A stretch of 64,000 nt of DNA from Veillonellales bacterium. GTDB lineage: Bacteria > Bacillota > Negativicutes > JAAYSF01. The stretch's first letter is position 1. Every line of letters begins with the position of its first letter. The stretch is taken from the NCBI GenBank assembly GCA_039680175.1, contig JBDKTO010000008.1:48483-112482 (forward strand). The letters are read 5' to 3'. Shown piece by piece: positions 1 through 7,776 of this stretch. The notes under the pieces are model-generated. The model did no database searches, was not told the origin of the DNA, and saw only the letters and a program-made list of their open reading frames with translations. The position numbers and the translations under genes were made by a program.

Positions 1-92
1 GTTTCCTCCAAGAGCTTAATCGGATATCCCCGCTTGATAGCAAGTTTGTAATCCTTTTTGAATTTCGAGGTGAATTTGACGGTGTATTTCAT
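1..92 (-). CDS. YafQ/RelE-type toxin, partial (N-terminus only)
   Basis: This is the first 30 codons of a gene that runs off the left edge of the window. The reading begins MKYTVKFTSKFKKDYKLAIK, the typical opening of the YafQ branch of RelE/ParE-superfamily mRNA interferases, which cleave mRNA at the ribosome. Its ATG (92-90) overlaps the TGA of the upstream antitoxin in an ATGA arrangement, so the pair is translationally coupled. The catalytic C-terminal residues lie outside the window, so activity cannot be judged. The family call rests on the N-terminal motif and the linked antitoxin. Confidence 0.8.
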   Translation of the reverse strand, partial: MKYTVKFTSKFKKDYKLAIKRGYPIKLLEE

Positions 93-370
93 TTTTTCAG
101 GTCTGCGAGAAGCTGATCCAAGTCAGTATACCCTTTCACATTCGGATCTTTTGCAATCCTTTCCGCCTCCAGCAACGCCGCGATCGTTTCGGCATTCGGC
201 TGATTGAGCGAAATATCAAAAGGAATCCGTCCCTCACGAAGTGACTGACGTACAAAGATATTGAACGCCGTTGAGAGGTTCATCCCCAATTCTGCGAAAA
301 GGGCATCGGCCTGCGCTTTTAAATCCGCATCCATGCGGATGCTGATATTAGTGGTATTCGTATCAGCCAT
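89..370 (-). CDS. RelB/DinJ-family antitoxin
   Basis: A 93-residue protein beginning MADTNTTNISIRMDADLKAQ. The N-terminal beta-strand followed by two helices is the ribbon-helix-helix DNA-binding fold of RelB/DinJ antitoxins, and the C-terminal part should wrap the toxin. I chose the ATG at 370 because it follows AAAGGAG at good spacing; the longer reading to 436 adds residues with no binding site. DinJ/RelB proteins neutralise the YafQ-type toxin and repress their own operon. The A/T-rich promoter region at 372-450 has two copies of a TTGCACG element about 21 bp apart, which could be the operator (inference). Confidence 0.85.
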   Translation of the reverse strand: MADTNTTNISIRMDADLKAQADALFAELGMNLSTAFNIFVRQSLREGRIPFDISLNQPNAETIAALLEAERIAKDPNVKGYTDLDQLLADLKK

Positions 371-650
371 AAAATCATCTCCTTTAACACTACTTATATT
401 ATATATCAATTGCACGAAATATACAACAATTTGCACGTAAATTGACGTAAAAAATTAATTTTTGAGGGGAAGTAACTGTGTTATCTAAAATGGAAATTGT
501 CTGATAGTATTCAAGGAGTAAAAATTATACCAATTATGCTAAGGCTATCATAAGATAGCTACTTTTAAGGAGATATATATAATGATGAGCGATAGAGGTA
601 GTTCAAATCATTGAGTCAATGAAAATATGTAATATTAAATATGATCTTGA

Positions 651-1001
651 TTGGTTGGACAGCAATCTCTTTATGCTTGCCTTGGGCCAATTCAAATGGA
701 GTTTAGTGCATCCCCGCATAATTTTTTAAATTGGAAACTTGATGAATTGTTAAATGATATGCTCTCTACCGCTCAGAGTATAATAAGCAACTATGTTCTT
801 GATTACACGCAGATGGCTGAGCGAAGTAGAAATTATCCTATTGCTGTATTGGGAACGGTTGCCGTCTCCAAATCATCTTATCATCCAAATACCAAAATGT
901 CACAAGATGATTACATACAAAAATATGAGGATTTCTTTAAAAAGTATGAAGCATTTAAACTATGTGTTCAAGAACTCCGTACTACAACTGATTTAGCTTA
1001 G
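651..1001 (+). CDS. Hypothetical protein, possibly a gene remnant
   Basis: An open frame of up to 116 codons starting at TTG 651, or 102 codons from the ATG at 696. I do not recognise the family. The product is soluble and helix-prone, with an acidic/aromatic C-terminus. No ribosome binding site precedes either start. A good site (AAGGAG, 567-572) precedes an ATG at 582 in the same frame, but that frame is closed by stops at 612 and further on. This looks like a gene whose 5' part has decayed, though a short functional ORF cannot be excluded. Confidence 0.35.
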   Translation: MVGQQSLYACLGPIQMEFSASPHNFLNWKLDELLNDMLSTAQSIISNYVLDYTQMAERSRNYPIAVLGTVAVSKSSYHPNTKMSQDDYIQKYEDFFKKYEAFKLCVQELRTTTDLA

Positions 1002-1070
1002 GAAATGGATGAATGAACTTGTATATGTAAAAATATAAATTTGCTTGTAGATAAGATAGGAGGGTACTCT

Positions 1071-1214
1071 ATGCCATTATTAGAAGAAATTGAAAAAATG
1101 GATATTAACCAGATCGTAAAAAATTATGACGAGTTAGATAGACATACATCTTATGGAACGGATGCTTGGTGGGAAATTTATATAAGCAAAAAGGAAGAAG
1201 AATCCAATAATTAG
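1071..1214 (+). CDS. Small hypothetical protein (47 aa)
   Basis: A 47-codon ORF starting MPLLEEIEKMDINQIVKNYD. It follows a strong AGGAGGG site six bases upstream of the ATG, which is the main reason to believe it is translated. The product is acidic with a WW pair at residues 33-34 and a Lys/Glu-rich tail. It has no signal peptide or membrane segment, and I do not recognise a family. It lies 70 bp after the unknown frame at 651-1001 and before a terminator at 1390-1436, so the two may share a transcript. Confidence 0.45.
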   Translation: MPLLEEIEKMDINQIVKNYDELDRHTSYGTDAWWEIYISKKEEESNN

Positions 1215-1389
1215 CAAGATATATGTTCTATTTGACAATTGCACGACTATTGTTAGTCTGGTTGTTTCTTTTGTTAGCCTCTGGATATCTTTGACAAGAG
1301 TAATACATCTGCCCATTACGTTTAGACAGCCAATTGCTACTGAAATTTTCCTGTCAATCCGATTATGATATCGAAAAAGATAATAAAAT

Positions 1390-1436
1390 AAAAGCTCTGT
1401 AACGGAAATGCTTTTACTGTTGCAGGGCTTTTTTGT
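1390..1436 (+). terminator. Rho-independent terminator
   Basis: An imperfect hairpin with arms AAAGCTCTGTAAC and GTTGCAGGGCTTT is followed by a T run. It would end transcripts from the small ORFs at 651-1214. The 1215-1389 stretch before it shows no gene. Confidence 0.6.
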
Positions 1437-1468
1437 GCAGATGGTTTTAATAAGAAATCGGGTCGTAA

Positions 1469-1509
1469 AACATCCGCGAGTTATGGGAAATCATGAACTC
1501 GCGGATGTT
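1469..1509. terminator. Bidirectional terminator hairpin
   Basis: A perfect 14-bp stem (AACATCCGCGAGTT and its complement) with a 13-nt loop lies just past the stop codon of the universal stress gene. T-rich sequence follows on both strands. It should end the MarR-regulated export operon transcribed leftward. Confidence 0.75.
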
Positions 1510-1521
1510 GTTTTTACTCTT

Positions 1522-1953
1522 TCAGCGGACGATCATTACCGGACAGTTTGCATAATAGAGCACATATTGACTCACGCTTCCCATGAAATGCTGCTTTAAC
1601 TTGCCAAATCCTCTACTGCCCATAACAATAAGGTCATACTGGCCTTCTTTACAAGTATCAATAATTACTTCTGAAGGCTGTCCGATTTTAACAATAGTTC
1701 CCACTGCTATTTCTTTTGGCACCAGATGTATCGCATCAGCCAGGAGATGATAGCCTCCTTCTTTGAGTTCACCCGGCACATAGCCGCCGGTGCTTACCTG
1801 CTCAAAGGTCGAAATTTTTTTGTTTAAATCAACGACATGCAGAAGGGCCAGCGTTGCTCCGCAGAGTTCAACCAGATAAACAGCCTGCATTAAAGCCCGC
1901 TTTGCATGTTCCGATCCATCAAACGGCACTAATATTTTTTTGAAATTGGTCAT
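1522..1953 (-). CDS. Universal stress protein, UspA family
   Basis: A 143-residue single-domain Usp protein, the usual family length. The N-terminus (KKILVPFDGSEHAKRAL) is the first strand and loop of the Rossmann-like fold. The C-terminal GSRGFGKLKQHFMGSVSQYV matches the G-x2-G-x9-G-S ATP-binding signature, so it probably belongs to the nucleotide-binding Usp class. Usp proteins are cytoplasmic and accumulate under stress or growth arrest. The start is three bases from the stop of the ABC-2 permease gene, so it is the last gene of that operon. Its link to export is unclear; induction together with an efflux system is a plausible reading. Confidence 0.9.
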   Translation of the reverse strand: MTNFKKILVPFDGSEHAKRALMQAVYLVELCGATLALLHVVDLNKKISTFEQVSTGGYVPGELKEGGYHLLADAIHLVPKEIAVGTIVKIGQPSEVIIDTCKEGQYDLIVMGSRGFGKLKQHFMGSVSQYVLYYANCPVMIVR

Positions 1954-1956
1954 TGC

Positions 1957-3117
1957 TTACCCCTCCGCAATTATTGAATTTTTTTGTTCCTTTATTTTCA
2001 TGAAAGCTGCGCGGGCCCGATAAAAACAAAAGCAGAAGACAAGTGCTACTACGCCCAGATAAATCAGCAAAGCACCAAATTCTTTGGAACAGTCCATGAA
2101 TGAAGCACCCCGCGTAAGAATATCACGGGTAAAGTGATATTCCCAGGTAAGCGGGAAAAAAATATGAGTAATAATTCGTACCCATTCCGGCAAGGCAGAA
2201 ACCGGACCGGTCGGGCCGCCAAAGATAAATCCTCCGGGTATAAAAAGAATCATGCGGCTTGCTGCAACCCCCGGATTCGCCGCCGTCCAGCCAAAAAGCA
2301 GGCTGAACATACCAAGTGCCGGTATATAAAAAATAAGGGAAAGCAGAAAAACAAAAATATTTCCTGAAAAAGTCAAATCACCTAAAATTCGTAAAATAGC
2401 AAGCCCGACAAAAATTGCCGTAACGAGACATACGCTATAAGGAAAAAGGCGCGTTATCAATGAAAATGGACTGCTGTCCTTGAATTCAACGACCAGTTTC
2501 TTTTCCAGACGAAGCCTTGGTATTATCCCAATCGTTGCAAAAACAAAGAACATGGAAGAGAAAAAGAAAAGGAATCCCAATACTTCCCCGTTGCTGTTCG
2601 AATTTACCGGATTGAAAAGTTCCCGCTCATTCAGAGAAATACTCGCCGCTGCCGCCGCAACCGCTGCCGGATTCTGCGCTGCTCCTGTTTGGTTCTCGCT
2701 AGCAATGATCGTATTCAACGCATCTTTTACGCCTACAGTCTGAGCACTGTTTGTATTATCATAAAATACACCCATGCTGGCTGCCGACTGGCTGTAGCGG
2801 TTCTTTTCCAAATCCTTGGGCAGATAAACAACGGCTATATTCTTATCCCGATAAAACAGACTCGTGGGTTCTGCCGGCATATTAAGTACGGCCGATATCT
2901 TGATAAACGGCGAAGCATTCATTTTTTTAATAATTTCATGGCTGTATTTGGAATTATCAAGATCAATAACTGCAACATTAGCGTCTTGAGTATAATTATT
3001 CGCAAGAAATATACCAATCACTACTGTTACCACGATTGCTACCACGAGAGAGACCTTTTCATAAGGCATGCCCTTACCGGAAACGAAAAACGCTAACTCA
3101 TCTTTTAGTGAATGCAT
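1957..3117 (-). CDS. ABC-2 type transporter permease
   Basis: A 386-residue inner-membrane protein with the architecture of ABC-2 permeases of the YhhJ/YbhS kind: one membrane helix near residues 23-40, a large extracytoplasmic domain (about 45-180, with VAVIDLDNSKYS), then five or six helices in the C-terminal half. Members export drugs, peptides or other substrates with a partner ATPase. The gene overlaps the end of the HlyD-like gene by 20 bp, so the two are coupled. No ATP-binding protein is encoded in the operon or anywhere in the window, which is unusual. The ATPase may be supplied from elsewhere. The substrate is unknown. Confidence 0.8.
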   Translation of the reverse strand: MHSLKDELAFFVSGKGMPYEKVSLVVAIVVTVVIGIFLANNYTQDANVAVIDLDNSKYSHEIIKKMNASPFIKISAVLNMPAEPTSLFYRDKNIAVVYLPKDLEKNRYSQSAASMGVFYDNTNSAQTVGVKDALNTIIASENQTGAAQNPAAVAAAAASISLNERELFNPVNSNSNGEVLGFLFFFSSMFFVFATIGIIPRLRLEKKLVVEFKDSSPFSLITRLFPYSVCLVTAIFVGLAILRILGDLTFSGNIFVFLLSLIFYIPALGMFSLLFGWTAANPGVAASRMILFIPGGFIFGGPTGPVSALPEWVRIITHIFFPLTWEYHFTRDILTRGASFMDCSKEFGALLIYLGVVALVFCFCFYRARAAFMKIKEQKNSIIAEG

Positions 3118-4210
3118 CTTCTGTCACCTCGACTGTCATACCCGGCAATATTCCCGCTTGTGCGTCTGTATAGATACGAACCTGAAAGGCAGATAAATCA
3201 GCCTGCCCTTTTTCTCGCGACATTTTAAGATCGGCAAAACCGGGAGCTGCGGTAATAAACCGGACTGTTCCGGCAACATTCCGGTTGTTCGCCAGCGTTT
3301 TACCGACAATCGGATCGCCTTCAGCCAGTCTTGTCGCCTGTTTTTCACTTAAATAAATATCATAGTAGTATCTTTTGCTTTCTAATAAAATGACGGGCGT
3401 ATTTGCAGTAATCATTTCGCCTTGCTTTACTATAATTTTTAAGATTTTGCCATCTTCCGGTGCCCGCAAAGTAAGCCGTTCCTTACTTACTTCCAATTCA
3501 GCCAACTGTACTTCTAAAGCTTTTTTCTGCTGTATAAGATTCTGGACATCATTCTGCTTATTGGCCAATGCCTGATGCTGCTGCTCAATGGTCGGCAGGT
3601 TCAAGCTATCGGTATTGCCGTTATCGATTGTGCCAGCGAGCAATTTCCCGAGAAGCTGCTGCTGCTGCGCCGCATTTGCCGCGGCAACGTTGAGAATTGC
3701 CTGGGCATCGTCAAGCTCTGACTGGGAAATAGCCCCCGATGCGGCAAGTGCAACTTTTCGATTATAATCGAGCTGTTTGTTTCGATACGTTGCCTTTGCG
3801 CCAGCAAGAGCCGCCCGCTGCTCGTCGATCTCGCGGAAGTTTTGCTCTTCGTTTGTATCTGTCTGTGCATAACCAATGCGGATAGACCCATTCAGCGAAT
3901 TGATCTGTGCGTCCATCTGCGCAATCTGGGCTTTCAATTTCGCAATGGAAAGATCGACATCCGTGCTGTCGAGAACCATAAGCACATCGCCTTTTTTCAC
4001 TTCCTGCGACTCCTTTACCGCTTCGTTAATAAGGCGGCCGCTGACCGAATCAAAAGATACCTTGACCTGCTCTGCTGTAAGAATACCATCTTTGTTTTTT
4101 ACGGCCAGTGCTATCGCATCATTCCCTTTGTAAAGCAACACAAGCCCGGCGGAAAAAAGCAATACTAAACATACCATTCCAATTCGTAATGATTTCTTTT
4201 CCAAATCCAT
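3098..4210 (-). CDS. HlyD/EmrA-family membrane fusion (adaptor) protein
   Basis: A 370-residue periplasmic adaptor. One N-terminal membrane helix (about residues 10-28) is followed by a biotinyl-lipoyl-like half-motif (VSFDSVSGRLINEAVKESQE), a long helical hairpin (about 75-240, Gln/Ala/Leu-rich), the second lipoyl half (LTLRAPEDGKILKIIVKQGE) and a beta-barrel domain. Such adaptors connect an inner-membrane exporter to an outer-membrane channel, which suits a diderm cell. It heads the leftward operon adaptor-permease-Usp and is preceded by repeats also found at the marR promoter, so MarR control is likely. No outer-membrane factor gene is adjacent. Confidence 0.88.
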   Translation of the reverse strand: MDLEKKSLRIGMVCLVLLFSAGLVLLYKGNDAIALAVKNKDGILTAEQVKVSFDSVSGRLINEAVKESQEVKKGDVLMVLDSTDVDLSIAKLKAQIAQMDAQINSLNGSIRIGYAQTDTNEEQNFREIDEQRAALAGAKATYRNKQLDYNRKVALAASGAISQSELDDAQAILNVAAANAAQQQQLLGKLLAGTIDNGNTDSLNLPTIEQQHQALANKQNDVQNLIQQKKALEVQLAELEVSKERLTLRAPEDGKILKIIVKQGEMITANTPVILLESKRYYYDIYLSEKQATRLAEGDPIVGKTLANNRNVAGTVRFITAAPGFADLKMSREKGQADLSAFQVRIYTDAQAGILPGMTVEVTEDAFTKR

Positions 4211-4238
4211 AACTATTTTCCTACCCCCTTAACATTAA

Positions 4239-4250
4239 TTAGTCAACTAA
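4239..4250. promoter_or_regulatory. Putative MarR operator upstream of the adaptor operon
   Basis: The 12-mer TTAGTCAACTAA is an inverted repeat (arms TTAGT/ACTAA). It is nearly identical to TTAGCCAATTAA at 4847-4858 in the marR leader. A related TAAGCTAACTAA lies at 4300-4311. Shared sites at both promoters fit one MarR protein repressing both units (inference). Confidence 0.5.
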
Positions 4251-4299
4251 CCATAAGCTTATAAAATTGTCAAATATAAATACAAAAATGTCCATATAG

Positions 4300-4311
4300 T
4301 AAGCTAACTAA
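4300..4311. promoter_or_regulatory. Second putative MarR operator
   Basis: TAAGCTAACTAA resembles the two TTAG-N-CAA-N-TAA elements at 4239 and 4847. It sits between marR and the adaptor gene, about 90 bp upstream of the adaptor start. Confidence 0.35.
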
Positions 4312-4340
4312 CTAAATGGATAAAAAACTACTACGGACAT

Positions 4341-4826
4341 TTAATCACCAGCAATTCTTTTTAATAAATCAATGAGTTCTTCTTGTTCTTTTTCCGAAAG
4401 CCGTCCCATCAATTTGGTAATACGCAGATAATGTCCCGGCAATACTTCGTCCATGAAGCTGCGGCCCTTTTTGGTAAGGTAGATCTTTTTGCCCCGGCCA
4501 TCATTCGCATCGGAAAAAGAATATGTAAGTCCGTCACGCATCATGCGGTGCAGCATAGCACTGATCGTCGCCCGGGTCACACCGGCGCTTTCCGCCAGCT
4601 GTGAGGGGGCCATTCCGTCAACTGCCTGATGAAGAAGAATCATCACATGTAATTTTCCTTCCGACAACTGATAGTTTCTTTCTAAAACATCAAAAATCGA
4701 ATGCTGAATTTCAGATGATGTTTGTAATACCCGTAGCATAACCATAACCGATGAAGGATTTATTTCGGGAATAATCTTCGCTTCTCTTTCCAACATCTCG
4801 CGTGAGGGAAGTGTTCCTATCTTCAT
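4341..4826 (-). CDS. MarR-family transcriptional regulator
   Basis: A winged-helix regulator of 161 residues starting MKIGTLPSREMLEREAKIIP. The helix-turn-helix is visible in MAPSQLAESAGVTRATISAM, and the wing follows (SFSDANDGRGKKIYLTKKG). MarR proteins usually repress drug or lipophile efflux genes and release DNA on ligand binding. I chose ATG 4826 because GGAGG stands five bases upstream. The longer frame to 4892 begins inside the -35 box of the promoter and is not credible. It is encoded on the same strand as the export operon, 130 bp upstream of it, and probably controls both. Confidence 0.9.
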   Translation of the reverse strand: MKIGTLPSREMLEREAKIIPEINPSSVMVMLRVLQTSSEIQHSIFDVLERNYQLSEGKLHVMILLHQAVDGMAPSQLAESAGVTRATISAMLHRMMRDGLTYSFSDANDGRGKKIYLTKKGRSFMDEVLPGHYLRITKLMGRLSEKEQEELIDLLKRIAGD

Positions 4827-4846
4827 AACAGCCTCCAGATAAATAG

Positions 4847-4892
4847 TTAGCCAATTAATTATTAGTATATAAAAAAATTTTTTGTTTGTCAA
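4847..4892 (-). promoter_or_regulatory. marR promoter with embedded operator
   Basis: On the minus strand TTGACA (4892-4887) and TATACT (4869-4864) are separated by exactly 17 bp, a near-consensus sigma-A promoter. The operator-like TTAGCCAATTAA (4847-4858) covers the expected start site, which fits autorepression. Confidence 0.75.
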
Positions 4893-5191
4893 AATGATCT
4901 TCCGTTTTTTGCCATAACAATTGATTCCACGGCGAAAGCCCCTGAGGCACTCAAAAGCGAAGGGGACGTTTTTTTGCTGCTTAGGATTTCGCTGGCTGTA
5001 AGAACGCGAAGACTCACCCTGTGGGATACGCTGCCAGTAGCGGGGGAGCCACAGCCCGTAACTTTTTGGCCGCTTTAGTTTAAATTATGGGGATTTATTG
5101 TGGTAAAGATAAGATGGGTCCCCGAAAAGTTTGCGAAGCAAAATGTGCGTCCCCTACGCTTCTTATTCCCTAATAGTCTGATAACCGACGC
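4893..5191. other. Intergenic stretch without a gene
   Basis: About 300 bp between the marR promoter and a LysR gene. No credible ORF. It is richer in G+C than the flanks and carries three GGGGAC elements (near 4960, 5118 and 5153, the latter two on the minus strand), the first followed by T7. It could be a decayed repeat or intergenic element. Confidence 0.3.
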
Positions 5192-6127
5192 CTAATTCAC
5201 AGCCTTGTAGCAGCTTTGCCACAAATCATAATTTTCGGGGTTATCAATAAACTCCGCCAGGAAATCAATAGAGCTTTGGGACAAAGCTTCATCGCGCTGT
5301 TTGACGCAGTAAAGGTATCGTTTTAGGGTTAAACCTTTTATATGTGCTGTTTTGACAGGAAGCTGCGCTTCTATGTTGACAGCGCTTTTACAAGATAATA
5401 CGGCAACTCCGTAGTTCTTGGCTACTCCCTGCTTAATAGATTCTGTATTGCCAAACTTCTGACAGATAGGAGTTGGCGCTCCTGCTTTTTTCAGTGCATC
5501 TTCGAAAAATTCTCTGGTAGCGGAGTACGGCTTGGAAGAAATAAGGAAAGTTTGGCTCTCCAGATCTTCGATCGTTATAGTATCTTTTTCGGCCAAAAAA
5601 TTATCCTTAGATAGAATTAAAACCAACTCATCTGTTTCAAACGGTAAGAGCTTTAACCCTTCAAATTCCCAATGAATTTTGTGCTGTGAAATAAATCCGA
5701 AGTCTAATTTGAAATGCCGTACCTTTTCCAGGACGACGGTAAAATAATCAATAAAAAGATCAATATTGGTGCCATAGCTGTTTCCGTGAAAAGTGCTGAC
5801 CAAAACAGGCAGAACATAGTTGGCAATAAAGCTGGTAGCTCCCACCCTAACCTTGCTGCTGCCGGCGGTGTTTGTTTTAGACAGTTCTTTTATACAGTCA
5901 TGGTTAAGCTTTATTATTTTTTCGCTGTATTTTAATAATATAATGCCGTTTCGGTTAATCTTTATATTTCTGCCAACTCTGTCAAAAAGGCGTACGCCAT
6001 AATAATTTTCCAGCGCAGATATTTGTTTAGATATTGCCGCTTGTGAGCAGTACATTTCATCGGCAGTTTTAGAAAGGTTTTCCGTTTTTGCCAGCGATAA
6101 AAATGTAGTCAACTTTACAATATCCAT
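5192..6127 (-). CDS. LysR-family transcriptional regulator
   Basis: A 311-residue LTTR. The N-terminal winged helix-turn-helix (MDIVKLTTFLSLAKTENLSK, then TADEMYCSQAAISKQISALE) is followed by a LysR substrate-binding domain from about residue 90. The start at 6127 is set by GGGAGG just upstream; an in-frame ATG 24 bases earlier lacks a site. It is divergent from the DASS transporter gene at 6277 and most likely activates it in response to the transported anion or a product. A perfect TATAAC-N5-GTTATA repeat lies between the two genes. Confidence 0.9.
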   Translation of the reverse strand: MDIVKLTTFLSLAKTENLSKTADEMYCSQAAISKQISALENYYGVRLFDRVGRNIKINRNGIILLKYSEKIIKLNHDCIKELSKTNTAGSSKVRVGATSFIANYVLPVLVSTFHGNSYGTNIDLFIDYFTVVLEKVRHFKLDFGFISQHKIHWEFEGLKLLPFETDELVLILSKDNFLAEKDTITIEDLESQTFLISSKPYSATREFFEDALKKAGAPTPICQKFGNTESIKQGVAKNYGVAVLSCKSAVNIEAQLPVKTAHIKGLTLKRYLYCVKQRDEALSQSSIDFLAEFIDNPENYDLWQSCYKAVN

Positions 6128-6178
6128 TATAGCCTCCCATTTATAAATCATCTTTCCCAGTAGCCTGACTGTCTAAAG

Positions 6179-6195
6179 TATAACTCCTGGTTATA
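6179..6195. promoter_or_regulatory. Putative LysR operator
   Basis: TATAAC-TCCTG-GTTATA is a perfect 6-bp inverted repeat with a 5-bp centre, containing the T-N11-A pattern of LysR sites. It lies in the 149-bp divergent intergenic region between the regulator and its likely target transporter. Confidence 0.55.
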
Positions 6196-6276
6196 AATGT
6201 TACAACTTATATGATTTGTTTATGATTATATTTCTTTATATACTGTTGTTGAAAATAAAAAATGCGAGGTGATAAT

Positions 6277-7761
6277 ATGACTGCAAGTACAGCAGCCGTT
6301 ACTAAGAAAAAAAGTATCGTTGATAAGTGGATGCAGGTGGCCGGTCTGCCGGCAGCTTTGATTGCCTTTGTGTTCCTGCTGACGATGCCTACGCCGGCCG
6401 GACTGCTTCTGCAAGGTAAAGCGGCCATAGCGGTATTCTTCTCAATTTTTATCCTCTGGGTAACCCAGTCGCTGCCTACCTACTTAACGTCTCTTATTGG
6501 AATTGTCCTTTTAGTCATAACAGGAGCCTGGAGCGAGAAAGAAGCGCTTGGTGTATTCGGCTTGGATGTAATGTGGGTTATGCTAATGGCCTTCTTCATT
6601 ACATCGGGCATGGAAAAGAGCGGTTTTGCCAAAAGACTTGCCCTTTGGATAATATCCAAATTTGGCCATACTGCCAAAAGCACGTTGGCTACCTTGGCGG
6701 TAACTAATCTGATATTGGCTTTTTTAGTACCTTCTACTACGGCCAGAGCCACCCTGATGCTTCCGATCTCGCTTCTTATTCTCAAAGTGTACAAAGCTAT
6801 ACCGGGAGAAAGTAATTTTGGCAGACAATTGGTTATACAGCAGCTGCAGTTCAATAATATCTGCACAACCGGCATCTTGACCGCAACAGCACCGCAAATC
6901 ATGGCGGTAGGGCTTATCAAAGACTTAACGGGTGCAAATGTTACCTGGATGGACTGGTTTGCCGCTTCCTTCCCCGTTGCCGTGCTAACGGTTCTCACAT
7001 CTTTATTAATCGGTAACTTTTTATTTAAAAGCGAGGTTAAAGCTCCTCCGCTTGAGAATGGTCAGCAGCCCTCAGATGCAAAGAAAGAATTTAAGGATCA
7101 GTATAAGGCGTTGGGTAAGCTTAGCAAAAATGAGATAAAAGCGTTGATTATCTTTGCCCTTACGGTATTTTTGTGGGCAACCGACGGCCACCACTACGCC
7201 ATGTTCGGAATGCAGATCAGCTTAGTGCTGGTAACCTTGATTTCCGGTATTTTATTTTTCATGCCTTATATTGGCATCGCAAATTGGAAGGATGCAAACG
7301 TGCCCTGGAATCTGGTTCTGTTCAGCGTTGGCGCATATTCCGTCGGACTGGCACTGGATGCTTCCGGCGGAGCCTCCTTTATGCTAAACTCCATATTCGG
7401 TTCGCTGAATTTAGCTTCGCTTGGATTCTTCAAATTATATGCAATCGTAATCTTTATCGCCATGTTTTCTCACTTGGTTTTTACCAGCAAAACAGTGCGC
7501 ACGATTATTTTGATTCCAACTATTATCGGCATAGCAAAGGCTGCCGGTGTAAATCCTGTGGCATTGGCACTACCGGCAAGCTTTACAATCGCTGATGTAA
7601 TAACACTGCCTCCCAGCAGCAAGCCGAATCTTATATTTTATAGCACCGGGTACTTTAGCGTACTTAACCAGTTTGTCTATGGCATACTTGTGCTGCTGGT
7701 TAAATGGATTCTGCTGGTAATCGCGTCGCTGACGTGGTTTAAATTTTTAGGTATTTGCTAG
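6277..7761 (+). CDS. DASS (SLC13/CitT-like) anion symporter
   Basis: A 494-residue polytopic membrane protein with about 11-12 hydrophobic segments. It shows DASS hallmarks: the first hairpin motif region LVPSTTARATLMLPI and the second LPPSSKPNLIFYSTG near the C-terminus. Family members move di- and tricarboxylates or sulfate across the inner membrane, by sodium symport or by exchange. The ATG at 6277 is chosen because GAGGTG precedes it; an in-frame ATG at 6262 has none. It is co-directional with, and 15 bp from, the exported protein gene at 7777. The substrate cannot be read from sequence. Confidence 0.88.
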   Translation: MTASTAAVTKKKSIVDKWMQVAGLPAALIAFVFLLTMPTPAGLLLQGKAAIAVFFSIFILWVTQSLPTYLTSLIGIVLLVITGAWSEKEALGVFGLDVMWVMLMAFFITSGMEKSGFAKRLALWIISKFGHTAKSTLATLAVTNLILAFLVPSTTARATLMLPISLLILKVYKAIPGESNFGRQLVIQQLQFNNICTTGILTATAPQIMAVGLIKDLTGANVTWMDWFAASFPVAVLTVLTSLLIGNFLFKSEVKAPPLENGQQPSDAKKEFKDQYKALGKLSKNEIKALIIFALTVFLWATDGHHYAMFGMQISLVLVTLISGILFFMPYIGIANWKDANVPWNLVLFSVGAYSVGLALDASGGASFMLNSIFGSLNLASLGFFKLYAIVIFIAMFSHLVFTSKTVRTIILIPTIIGIAKAAGVNPVALALPASFTIADVITLPPSSKPNLIFYSTGYFSVLNQFVYGILVLLVKWILLVIASLTWFKFLGIC

Positions 7762-7776
7762 GGAGGAGGAGATAGC

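Noticed and set aside
582..614. Ten-codon ORF behind a good AAGGAG site
   Set aside because: Too short to support. It is in frame with the unknown ORF at 651 but separated by several stops, so I treat it only as evidence that the larger frame has lost its 5' end.
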